Origin: Gammaproteobacteria bacterium
GTDB taxonomy: Bacteria > Pseudomonadota > Gammaproteobacteria > Pseudomonadales > Azotimanducaceae
Assembly (NCBI GenBank): GCA_009839405.1
Contig: VXPR01000399.1
Location: 1 to 6,908 of the forward strand
Direction: 5' to 3'
DNA: 6,908 nt
Below the pieces are notes generated by a model. That model did not search any database, was not told where the DNA came from, and was given only the letters and a program-made list of their open reading frames with translations. The first letter of the stretch is position 1. Each line of letters opens with the position of its first letter. Of this stretch, positions 1 through 5,899 are shown one piece after another. A program made the translations under genes and the position numbers.

Positions 1-1
1 C

Positions 2-241
2 CACGGCACCTGCGGCATCTGGGGCATCCTCGCGGTGCTCTTCAGCAACGCGGACGCCACCATCCTCGGACAACTGACCGGCATCGTCGGCATCTTCGTC
101 TGGGTGTTCGTCGCTTCGCTGATCGTCTGGGGCATCCTCAAGGCGACGGTGGGCATCCGCGTGTCGGAAGAGGACGAGATGGCCGGTGTGGACTTTTCGG
201 AGACGGGCATCGAGGCCTACCCGGAGTTCGCCCAGGCGTAG
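2..241 (+). CDS. amt: Ammonium transporter (Amt/MEP/Rh family), C-terminal end
   Basis: This is the last 79 codons of an Amt-type ammonium channel; the 5' part lies outside the window. The fragment opens with HGTCGIWG and continues into one hydrophobic membrane segment (GIVGIFVWVFVASLIVWGIL), which fits the last transmembrane helix of Amt proteins. The cytoplasmic tail follows: VGIRVSEEDEMAGVDFSETG, then IEAYPEF. A GIRVSxEEExxGLDxxEHGxxAY-like tail is a recognised signature of the family and is the part that responds to PII (GlnK) proteins. Family knowledge: the protein sits in the inner membrane as a trimer and conducts ammonium/ammonia. No glnK gene is visible downstream; an intrinsic terminator closes the unit 20 bp after the stop. 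The tail has Thr-Gly-Ile where many homologues have His-Gly-Glu/Met, which is a minor variation. Family assignment is firm; the subtype is not. Confidence 0.88.
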   Translation, partial: HGTCGIWGILAVLFSNADATILGQLTGIVGIFVWVFVASLIVWGILKATVGIRVSEEDEMAGVDFSETGIEAYPEFAQA

Positions 242-260
242 CCATATGTAGCTTCGCGAG

Positions 261-291
261 AAAAAGGGCGCCCCACGGGGCGCCTTTTTTT
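261..291 (+). terminator. Rho-independent terminator of the ammonium transporter gene
   Basis: A perfect 7-bp GC stem (267-273 with 278-284, loop CACG) is followed by seven T residues (285-291) and preceded by an A-run (261-265). The sequence is therefore nearly symmetrical and could also work for transcripts from the right, but the only gene ending here is the transporter on the plus strand. This is a textbook intrinsic terminator. Confidence 0.9.
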
Positions 292-373
292 GTCCCCGCT
301 CGGGGCAGACGGCAGACGCAAGATTGTGTGATGCTTGGCACGAATCTCATAGCCGTGGGGATCGGAGGGGGTC

Positions 374-1714
374 ATGGAGGGGAGTCGAGAAATCCCGAAG
401 CTGTTCGGGATCGCGTTGCACTGGCAAATCGCCATCGCGCTGCTGCTGGCCGCCTTGGTGGGCGGCATCGTGCAGATGGCGGCGCCGGACGGTGTCGAGG
501 CCAGCGCCACGGCGCTCGGCAGCGCACTGGTGGCGACGCTGGACTTCATCGGTGGGCTGTTCGTCAACGCGCTGAAGATGATCGTCGTGCCGATCATCCT
601 CGCGTCCATCATCGTTGGCGTCGCCAACATGGCGGGCCAGGACGCTTTCGGTCGCGTCGGCGGCAAGACGCTGGGCTTCTACGTCATCACGGGCATCTTC
701 GCCATCTTCACGGGCCTCATCGCCGTCAATCTCATCTCGCCTGGAACGGTGGAAGGCGCCCAGGCCATGCGCAACGCCCTGCCCGACGCCACCGCGCAAC
801 TGGCGCGCGCGGAGGGAAGGGGGTTCGGCGACCTGGTGGGCATCATCTCCCGCGCCATCCCGCCCAACATCATCGAGGCGGCGGCAGAAACGCAGTTGCT
901 GGCGCTGATCTTCGTCGGCGCCGTGTTCGGCTACTTCATGTCGCGGCTCACGGGCAAGGCGCGGGAGACCCTGCAGAGCTTCTGGGAGGGCGTGCAGGAA
1001 GTCACCATCATGATCACCATGTGGATCATGCGCTTCGCGCCGCTTGGCGTCTTCGCGCTGGTGGGAGAGACCTTCATCGTCTCCGGCTTCGCGCCGCTGG
1101 TGGCGCTCGGAGTCTTCTTCATCACCGTGCTGCTGGCGCTCGCCATCCACTTCTTCGGCTGGCTGCCGCTGCTGCTGCGCTTCGTCGGACAGGTCAACCC
1201 GCTCGCCTACTACCGCAAGCTCCTGCCGGCGCAGCTCACGGCCTTCTCCACCGCATCCTCGTCGGCAACGCTGCCGGTCACCCTGAACAGCGCCGCCGAC
1301 GCCGGGGTGCCGCGCCGGGTGACGGGCTTCGTGCTGCCTCTAGGCGCCACCGTCAACATGGACGGCACGGCGCTCTATGAATGCGTGGTGGTGATCTTCA
1401 TCGCCCAGGTGATGGGCATCGACCTCACCATCGGCCAGCAGCTTCTGGTACTGCTGCTGGCGCTCCTCACCTCCATTGGCGTCGCCGGCATCCCCGCCGC
1501 AAGCCTTGTGGCCATCGTGCTGATCCTGCCGGTGGTCGGTCTGCCGGTGGAAGCCATCGGCCTCGTGCTGGCGGTGGACCGAATCCTCGACATGTGCCGC
1601 ACCGCGGTAAACGTGACCGGCGACTTGACGGTTACGGCACTGGTAGCGCGTGCGGAGGGGGAGGAGTTGCCGGAGGTTGCGGCGGCGGCCGGGCTGCCTG
1701 ACAGCAACGGCTAG
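374..1714 (+). CDS. Dicarboxylate/amino acid:cation symporter (DAACS/SDF family, GltP/DctA-like)
   Basis: This is a 446-residue inner-membrane secondary transporter of the glutamate/aspartate/C4-dicarboxylate symporter family, which moves acidic substrates with Na+ or H+. The serine-rich hairpin motif STASSSATLP is at residues 292-301, NMDGT (cation/substrate site in TM7) at 328-332, the HP2-type loop GVAGIP at 369-374, and the TM8 substrate motif DRILDMCRTAVNVTGD at 402-417. In that motif D406, R409, T410 and N413 align with GltPh D394, R397, T398 and N401. The arginine that binds the side-chain carboxylate is kept, so an acidic substrate is likely rather than a neutral one. The length is normal for the family and no break is seen. 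The ATG was chosen because GGAGG (364-368) lies 5 bp upstream. The gene stands alone between a terminator and a convergent gene. Aspartate/glutamate versus succinate/malate cannot be separated from the sequence. Confidence 0.93.
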   Translation: MEGSREIPKLFGIALHWQIAIALLLAALVGGIVQMAAPDGVEASATALGSALVATLDFIGGLFVNALKMIVVPIILASIIVGVANMAGQDAFGRVGGKTLGFYVITGIFAIFTGLIAVNLISPGTVEGAQAMRNALPDATAQLARAEGRGFGDLVGIISRAIPPNIIEAAAETQLLALIFVGAVFGYFMSRLTGKARETLQSFWEGVQEVTIMITMWIMRFAPLGVFALVGETFIVSGFAPLVALGVFFITVLLALAIHFFGWLPLLLRFVGQVNPLAYYRKLLPAQLTAFSTASSSATLPVTLNSAADAGVPRRVTGFVLPLGATVNMDGTALYECVVVIFIAQVMGIDLTIGQQLLVLLLALLTSIGVAGIPAASLVAIVLILPVVGLPVEAIGLVLAVDRILDMCRTAVNVTGDLTVTALVARAEGEELPEVAAAAGLPDSNG

Positions 1715-1725
1715 GGAACGCCTGC

Positions 1726-1754
1726 AAGGTCCCTTCCGCCAATGTGGGGGCCTT
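1726..1754. terminator. Possible weak hairpin between convergent genes
   Basis: An 8-bp stem with one T-G wobble (1726-1733 with 1747-1754) and a 13-base loop lies between the stop of the symporter gene and the stop of the convergent M1-like fragment. It has no T-tract on either side, so intrinsic termination is doubtful. It overlaps the last bases of the minus-strand ORF. Confidence 0.22.
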
Positions 1755-2580
1755 AAGGGCGGGAGGCGCCCTGCCGCGTGGATTGAATGGAAAGGTCTGC
1801 GAGCGGACCCGCCTCTGCCGCCACGTACTCGTAGAAGGCGCGCCCGTCCTCGCGCCATTGACGGGTTAGGGTGCCGGGCGCGACCGCGACGTGTTGCGCC
1901 GCGGTGCTCAACGTGGCGCGGAAGTGACCTAGGCTCGGCGTGTCAGCGCGGGGGCGATCGACGAGGGGCAGGTTCTGGCGGCGGCGTATCCTTGCGTTGT
2001 CGAGTTCCAGGCTCGGGTCGTAGCCGATGTGGGGCAGGAACTCGCTTGGCTGCAGCGCCAATCGCTCAGCGCCGGTGCGTGCAAGATCGACCTCGAACTG
2101 GAATCGGAGCCGCAACGTCTCGCCGGGCTCGAGCGGGCGGCGCAAGCGGTAGCTGTAGAGCGGCAGGTGCTCTTGCGCGGCAATGATCTCGCCGGGCACG
2201 CGAAAGGTGATGGAAGTCGATCGGCGCGGCGCCGTAAGATGCAGTTCCGGAATGTTGACCGGCGTTTCGTTGCGAACAACGACGCTGCCGCGGCTGCGAA
2301 GGCGCTGTTCCGCCGGGAAGACATCGAGCGCAAGCTCAACACGCGACGGGCGCGGCTGCGGCAGGCGCGCAAGGTGCCCGAACGCGCGTTCGTATGCCGC
2401 CGCCCAGCCTTGGGGGTTGCGGTCTTGCCGGCCGACCGGGTCGCGGTCCTTACGCAGCGTCCACGCACCGACCATCCCGCACAGCACCACCGCAACCCAC
2501 GCGGTTGCGGCAATGCGACGGACGTGTGGCCTCGTGCCTTGCGCCATGCTGTGTCCAAAGTGACGTGGTGCAGCTCGCAT
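1753..2580 (-). pseudogene. Truncated ABC-2 permease/M1-aminopeptidase fusion protein: linker helix plus N-terminal beta domain only
   Basis: The 275-residue ORF has a single hydrophobic helix (about residues 24-41), a linker with WAAAYERAFGHL, then a beta-rich domain. Stretches such as VELALDVFPAEQRLRSRG (81-98), ELHLTAP (112-118), LYSYRLRRPLEPGETLRLRF (141-160) and FLPHIGYDPSLEL (181-193) resemble, from memory, the M1-type N-terminal domain that follows the last membrane helix in proteins annotated as ABC transporter permease/M1 family aminopeptidase. Those proteins are about 1,100-1,200 residues long. Here the polytopic ABC-2 part is absent and the protein stops just after a segment (GPLADLSIQSTRQ) resembling the entry to the catalytic domain. 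No GxMEN or HExxH zinc motif exists. It is either a decayed remnant or a stand-alone membrane-anchored beta domain; the ORF is open throughout, so it may still be expressed. It follows the O-methyltransferase by 15 bp on the same strand and in the same frame. An internal ATG at 2547 is an alternative start; neither has a strong ribosome-binding site. Confidence 0.55.
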
Positions 2581-2595
2581 TGGAGCCTGACTTCC

Positions 2596-3291
2596 TCACG
2601 GCACGGTTTTCTCCCGCGACGGCGCGTAGCGCTTGACCGCCAACGTCAACCCATCACCGATCGGCAGCATCGCCACATCGACCCGCTCGTCGGCCGCCAC
2701 TTTTTCGTTCACGGCGCGGATCGCCTGGGTGTCCTCGTCGTTCGCTCCACGCTTCACGACCCGACCGCCCCAGAGCACGTTGTCGATGCCGATGACGCCA
2801 CCGACGCGCACGAGACGCAGGCAGCGTTCGTAATAGGCGTCGTAGTTGGCCTTGTCGGCGTCGATGAAGGCGAAGTCGAACTCACCCGATCGGCCCTCCT
2901 CGATCAGCGCGTCGAGGGTTTCTGTGGCCGGACGCAGGCGGAGGTCAATGCGGCCCGCGACGCCGGCGCGTTCCCAGAACGGCTTGCCGATCGAGGTCCA
3001 TTCCTCGGAGACGTCGCAGGCAATGACTCGTCCATCGGCTGGTAGCGCCTCCGCCACAACCAAGGCGCTGTAGCCGGTGAACGTGCCCACCTCCAGTGTC
3101 TGCTTCGCGCCGATCAGCCGCACCAGCAGTTGCATGAATGCACCTTGCTCCGGCGAAATCTGCATGGGGTGCCAGCGCGTGGCACGCAGCGTTTCCGCGC
3201 GAAGCTCCTTCGCCACCTCCGACTCGCGAGTGCCAACCCGCAGGAGGTACTCGTGCAGCGTATCGGTGAGATTGATGGTGTGACTCGACAC
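2596..3291 (-). CDS. SAM-dependent O-methyltransferase, CCoAOMT/MdmC-like (class I, metal-dependent)
   Basis: The product (231 residues) is a cytosolic Rossmann-fold methyltransferase of the caffeoyl-CoA O-methyltransferase-like family. Such enzymes methylate catechol-type or other vicinal hydroxyls using S-adenosylmethionine and a divalent metal. SAM-binding motif I is LEVGTFTGYSALVVAEALP (from residue 66), the acidic residue ending strand 2 is D93 (ACDVSEEW), and the metal ligands are D144 (FIDADK) and the pair D170-N171 (IGIDNVLWGG). These match the three metal ligands of plant CCoAOMT. K147 of DADK is conserved too. The chosen GTG start (3291) gives the usual family length of about 220-230 residues and has GGGAAG about 6 bp upstream. 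The longer in-frame reading to 3648 runs through palindromic repeats and is not believable. The physiological substrate cannot be read from the sequence. It is the first gene of a probable pair with the M1-like fragment. Confidence 0.88.
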   Translation of the reverse strand: MSSHTINLTDTLHEYLLRVGTRESEVAKELRAETLRATRWHPMQISPEQGAFMQLLVRLIGAKQTLEVGTFTGYSALVVAEALPADGRVIACDVSEEWTSIGKPFWERAGVAGRIDLRLRPATETLDALIEEGRSGEFDFAFIDADKANYDAYYERCLRLVRVGGVIGIDNVLWGGRVVKRGANDEDTQAIRAVNEKVAADERVDVAMLPIGDGLTLAVKRYAPSREKTVP

Positions 3292-3319
3292 GACGACTTC
3301 CCATGCAGTTGAGCCGCCG

Positions 3320-3325
3320 ATTATG
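3320..3325 (-). promoter_or_regulatory. Candidate -10 box for the O-methyltransferase gene
   Basis: Read on the minus strand, CATAAT matches five of six bases of the sigma-70 -10 consensus and lies about 28 bp upstream of the GTG start. The region where a -35 box would lie (spacer 17-18) falls inside the left end of the palindromic element and resembles TTGACA poorly, so this is a weak prediction. Confidence 0.25.
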
Positions 3326-3430
3326 CCGCTAGCAGCCTGTCGGACTTCATCGCGTAGCGGCGAAATGCGATGGCGGCGGGGGGGCAAAGGTTGGGCCGAG
3401 GACGACGGTGAGGCGGACCAGCCCCCCCTC

Positions 3431-3458
3431 CGAGAAAAGGCGAGGACGCCTTTTCTCG
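3431..3458. repeat. Perfect 12-bp stem hairpin
   Basis: The arms 3431-3442 (CGAGAAAAGGCG) and 3447-3458 are exact reverse complements around an AGGA tetraloop. The T-run in the right arm is part of the stem and is followed by CGACT, so it is not a standard U-tract terminator. An outer 8-bp pairing (3423-3430 with 3469-3476) could stack on this hairpin, competing with the neighbouring hairpin at 3459-3479. Confidence 0.85.
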
Positions 3459-3479
3459 ACTCCCCCGCGAGGGGGGAGT
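3459..3479. repeat. Adjacent hairpin, 8-bp stem
   Basis: ACTCCCCC (3459-3466) pairs with GGGGGAGT (3472-3479) around a GCGAG loop, abutting the preceding hairpin with no gap. The two appear to be one compound palindromic repeat with alternative foldings, because the G-run can also pair with the C-run at 3423-3430. Confidence 0.75.
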
Positions 3480-3534
3480 GACAGGAAGGGCCCGCGACCC
3501 GCTTGGCTCGGGGGGTGCACCGACAGATTGGGAC

Positions 3535-3573
3535 GGCCCCGTAGGGGCGGGGCTTGTCCCCGCCCGTCTTGAA
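3535..3573 (+). repeat. REP element, copy 1
   Basis: This is a 39-bp sequence found again, without mismatch and inverted, at 4462-4500. Its core has the layout of RAYT-associated REPs: GTAG at 3541-3544, then a hairpin with 8-bp arms GGGCGGGG (3545-3552) and CCCCGCCC (3558-3565) and a 5-base loop. The identity extends beyond the core, 6 bp before GTAG and 8 bp after the stem. No RAYT transposase is in the window. REPs of this design are usually spread through intergenic regions genome-wide. Confidence 0.8.
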
Positions 3574-3580
3574 TGCGCCA

Positions 3581-3609
3581 TCGCACTCCCGTTTCGCGGC
3601 GGAGTGCGA
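3581..3609. repeat. Inverted repeat with 9-bp arms
   Basis: TCGCACTCC (3581-3589) and GGAGTGCGA (3601-3609) are exact reverse complements around an 11-base spacer. The right arm overlaps the right terminal inverted repeat of the larger block. It lies 57 bp upstream of the crotonase start, so a hairpin or a dimeric operator for a regulator are both possible; nothing in the sequence decides between them. Confidence 0.6.
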
Positions 3610-3665
3610 CAGTCTGCTAGGCTTCGCGGCGAACCGATCGGTCGGCAACGCAAGCGGAGGGCAAC

Positions 3666-4445
3666 ATGCAGTACGGCGACATTGAACTCACCAAGGACGG
3701 GCACGTCGCGACGCTGGAAATCCAGCGCGGACCAAACAATTTCTTCGATGTGGATCTCATCAACGACATGGCGTCCGCGTTCGAGGACATGGACAACGAC
3801 GACGATTGTCGCGCTCTCGTGCTCTGCTCCGAGGGCAAGCATTTCTGCGCCGGCAACAACTTCAGCCAGCCCCGCTCGCCAGCCGAGGAAATCGCGCGTT
3901 CGGCCGGCGGCAACCCGCTTTACGCCGCTGCGGTGCGCCTGTTCGACGCCAAGAAGCCCGTGATCGCCGCAGTGCAGGGCGCGGCCGTCGGCGGCGGCTT
4001 TGGCCTCGCGGTCATGGCGGACTTTCGCGTCGTTTGCCCGGAAGCGCGCTTCACGGCGAACTTCGTCAAGCTCGGCTTCCACCCAGGCTTCGGCCTGACC
4101 GACACCTTGCCACGCATCATCGGCCAGCAACGCGCCAACCTCATGTTCCTGAGCGGCCGCCGCATCAACGGCGAAACCGCCTACGAATGGGGCCTAGCCG
4201 AGGTGCTCACCGACCGCGAAAACCTGCGCGCAGAAGCGCAGAAGCTAGCGGCGGAGATCGCCGAGAACGCGCCCCTTGCGCTGAAGTCCGTGCGCGCCAC
4301 CATGCGCGGCCACATGGCCGAGGCCGTGCAGACCGCAACGGACCACGAAGCGGTGGAGCAGGCCCGGCTGCAGAAGACGGAAGACCACAAAGAGGGCGTG
4401 CGCGCCGTTGCAGAACGCCGAGTCGGCAACTTCGCGGGTCGCTAG
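3666..4445 (+). CDS. Crotonase (enoyl-CoA hydratase/isomerase) family protein lacking both canonical catalytic glutamates
   Basis: The 259-residue cytosolic protein is full length for the crotonase family, whose members act on CoA thioesters. The first oxyanion-hole segment is HFCAGNNF (59-66) and the second GAAVGGGFGLAVMADF (105-120); the helical tail has TEDHKEGVRAVAERR (238-252), the usual family ending. Aligned by motif with rat enoyl-CoA hydratase, the position of E144 is G113 (GGGFGLA against GGGCELA) and that of E164 is F133 (ARFTANFVKLG against AQFGQPEILLG). A standard hydratase mechanism is therefore unlikely; crotonase relatives with other residues act as isomerases, hydrolases, thioesterases or C-C lyases. 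The start is supported by GGAGG (3656-3660) 5 bp upstream of the ATG. The gene is monocistronic, flanked by inverted REP copies and followed by a convergent transporter gene. The substrate is unknown. Confidence 0.9.
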   Translation: MQYGDIELTKDGHVATLEIQRGPNNFFDVDLINDMASAFEDMDNDDDCRALVLCSEGKHFCAGNNFSQPRSPAEEIARSAGGNPLYAAAVRLFDAKKPVIAAVQGAAVGGGFGLAVMADFRVVCPEARFTANFVKLGFHPGFGLTDTLPRIIGQQRANLMFLSGRRINGETAYEWGLAEVLTDRENLRAEAQKLAAEIAENAPLALKSVRATMRGHMAEAVQTATDHEAVEQARLQKTEDHKEGVRAVAERRVGNFAGR

Positions 4446-4461
4446 GAAGTAAGCGCCGTAG

Positions 4462-4500
4462 TTCAAGACGGGCGGGGACAAGCCCCGCCCCTACGGGGCC
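4462..4500 (-). repeat. REP element, copy 2 (inverted), between convergent genes
   Basis: The 39 bp are the exact reverse complement of 3535-3573. The GTAG head is at 4494-4491 on the minus strand, and its TAG is the stop codon of the GPH symporter gene; the element also encodes that protein's last residues. It lies 17 bp beyond the crotonase stop codon. The GC-rich hairpin (8-bp arms) could slow or end transcription from both sides and protect mRNA 3' ends, a known role of REPs, though there is no T-tract. Confidence 0.8.
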
Positions 4501-5897
4501 TCGGCGCGTTCTGCCGCCTTCGCGTCTAACCCGGCTCGGATTTCCCTATACGCCGCTTCGTCCAAGCTGAAGCGGGTGAACAGCGCGGCGCCGATCAGGT
4601 AGCAGATCAAGGGGAAGAGGCCGTACAGCCCCACCATCCACACCTGCGTCGTCATGGTCTGTTCCTGATTCGGCACGAAGCCGGACAGGTCCAGCACGAA
4701 GCCGGTCAGTGCCAGCATGATGCCGAGGGCGCTCTTGTACACGAAGTTCCAGGCGGCGAAGTAGGAGCCTTCCTTGCGCTCGCCGGTCAGGTGTTCGTCG
4801 TAGTCGATCACGTCGCCCTGCACCGACGGCCCGATGGTGCCGCCGCAGCCGGCCGCAAGGCCCGCGAACACCGCCAGCACGAACATCGTGCCGAGCCGCA
4901 GTTCCGGCGGCAGGAACGGCAGCGCGAACATGCCACCAAAGGAAAGCCCGGTGCCGAGCATGGAAAACAGCCACAGCCGCACCTTGCCGACGCGCCGCGA
5001 CAAGGGAATCCAGAGCGGCACGGAGAAGGCGGACGGGATCATGTACGAGAGGATCACGAGCGGCGCCATGTGCGGCGCACCGACGACGTATTGCGCGACA
5101 TAGAGCGTCAGCACGCCGATGGCGGCGGAGCCGATGTTCTCGATCAGGGTGACGATGATGAGCAGCCGCGAGTGCTTGTTGCGCCACACGTCGGCAAACG
5201 CCTTGAATGGGTTCGCGCCCACGCGACCCTGAAACTCCGGCCGCTCGCGCAAGCCCGCCACCGCCAGCACGATCACGGCGGCCATGAAGGCGGCGGCTGG
5301 CAACGAAAGGTCCAGCGCCCGCTCCCGCGCAACTTCCACCCCTTCCGTTTCCGCACCGATAAGGAGTTGCATGGTGACGAGGCAGAAGATGGAGCCGAAC
5401 GTGTAGAACCCGTGGCGATAGCCGAACAGCCGGCTGCGCTCGTGGTAGTTGGTGGAAAGCTCCGCGCCCAAGGACAGGTGCGGCACGAAGAAGGCCGTCA
5501 TCACCGAATAGAAGCCGACGATGGCGACGGCCATCCACACCGTGAGGCCAAAGCCTTCAAGCCCTTCGGGCGGGGCGAAGATCATCACGAAGGTGATGCA
5601 TATGGGTATGACGCTGGCCGCCATCCAGGTGCGCCGACGACCGAACCGCGAGCGCGTGCGATCCGACAGATAGCCGACGAGCGGGTCCGACACCGCGTCC
5701 CAGACTCTCGAGGCGCTGAAGATGAGCCCCATGACGAGGGGCGAGATCAAGAGCACATCGGTGGAGAACTTCATCACGTACAAGCCGATCAGCAAGTACA
5801 TGTAGCCGGCGCCGACGCCGGGAATGCCGTATGCGAAGACGACCTTGCGCGGCAGACGGTCCCGCACTGCGGCCTCGGTTGCCTCGGCGACTGCCAC
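4491..5897 (-). CDS. GPH-family (MelB-like, MFS_2) cation:substrate symporter
   Basis: This is a 468-residue polytopic inner-membrane protein of the glycoside-pentoside-hexuronide:cation symporter family, which carries sugars or related solutes with Na+ or H+. The diagnostic helix-II and loop region is VWDAVSDPLVGYLSDRTRSR, followed by FGRRR (residues 66-89). D67 and D71 match the MelB cation-site aspartates D55 and D59. The second-half signature GDVIDYDEHLTGERKEGSYF is also present. The length and about 12 hydrophobic stretches fit a complete carrier. The GTG at 5897 was chosen because it lies 2 bp after the SDR stop codon, suggesting translational coupling. A second GTG at 5867 with GAGG 5 bp upstream would give 458 residues and is nearly as good. 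Its stop codon lies within a REP. The substrate is unknown; distant GPH-like carriers next to SDR genes need not transport sugars. Confidence 0.88.
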   Translation of the reverse strand: MAVAEATEAAVRDRLPRKVVFAYGIPGVGAGYMYLLIGLYVMKFSTDVLLISPLVMGLIFSASRVWDAVSDPLVGYLSDRTRSRFGRRRTWMAASVIPICITFVMIFAPPEGLEGFGLTVWMAVAIVGFYSVMTAFFVPHLSLGAELSTNYHERSRLFGYRHGFYTFGSIFCLVTMQLLIGAETEGVEVARERALDLSLPAAAFMAAVIVLAVAGLRERPEFQGRVGANPFKAFADVWRNKHSRLLIIVTLIENIGSAAIGVLTLYVAQYVVGAPHMAPLVILSYMIPSAFSVPLWIPLSRRVGKVRLWLFSMLGTGLSFGGMFALPFLPPELRLGTMFVLAVFAGLAAGCGGTIGPSVQGDVIDYDEHLTGERKEGSYFAAWNFVYKSALGIMLALTGFVLDLSGFVPNQEQTMTTQVWMVGLYGLFPLICYLIGAALFTRFSLDEAAYREIRAGLDAKAAERAEAP

Positions 5898-5899
5898 CG

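Larger units (their letters stand above)
3329..3620. mobile_element. Palindrome-rich MITE-like block with imperfect 17-bp terminal inverted repeats
   Basis: The 374-bp gap between two divergent genes (3292-3665) is almost filled by this block. The outer ends, 3329-3345 and 3604-3620, are inverted copies matching at 15 of 17 positions, and both outer ends carry CTAG. Inside are a 12-bp perfect hairpin (3431-3458), an adjacent 8-bp hairpin (3459-3479), a REP element (3535-3573) and a 9-bp inverted repeat (3581-3609), which overlaps the right end. Open frames cross the block on both strands, but their translations look like repeat-derived low-complexity sequence and are not taken as genes. No transposase is encoded and no convincing target duplication outside CTAG is seen. 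A nested set of unrelated intergenic palindromes is the alternative to a single mobile unit. Confidence 0.38.

Noticed and set aside
304..317. Tandem 7-bp direct repeat GGCAGAC in the symporter leader
   Set aside because: Two short copies are easily due to chance or slippage, and no regulator with such a site can be named.
335..353. Sigma-54 promoter upstream of the DAACS symporter (TTGGCACG at 335-342 is a perfect -24 type element)
   Set aside because: The GC that could serve as the -12 element (352-353) lies 13 bases from the GG instead of 10, and the correctly spaced position reads AT. No activator site is visible in the short leader.
328..1380. 350-residue open frame overlapping the symporter gene on the same strand, and several long minus-strand frames there
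   Set aside because: The translations are Arg/His/Gly-rich, low in hydrophobic order and without motifs, typical of out-of-frame reading of GC-rich DNA. The overlapped frame has clear family motifs and a good ribosome-binding site.
2596..2598. TGA of the methyltransferase as a recoded (selenocysteine) codon
   Set aside because: The family protein ends here naturally, the next gene has its own ATG, and no SECIS-like hairpin follows the TGA in the expected place.
2029..3045. 338-residue plus-strand frame antisense to the M1-like fragment and the methyltransferase
   Set aside because: It has no motif and a composition typical of an antisense shadow; the minus-strand frames carry the recognisable motifs.
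3329..3620. CRISPR array or integron attC site
   Set aside because: The repeats are inverted palindromes of different sequence and size, with no regularly spaced direct repeats, and no cas or integrase gene is nearby.
3292..3648. 119-residue N-terminal extension of the methyltransferase in the same open frame
   Set aside because: It is encoded entirely by the palindromic repeats, has no family counterpart, and a GTG start at 3291 gives the usual protein length.
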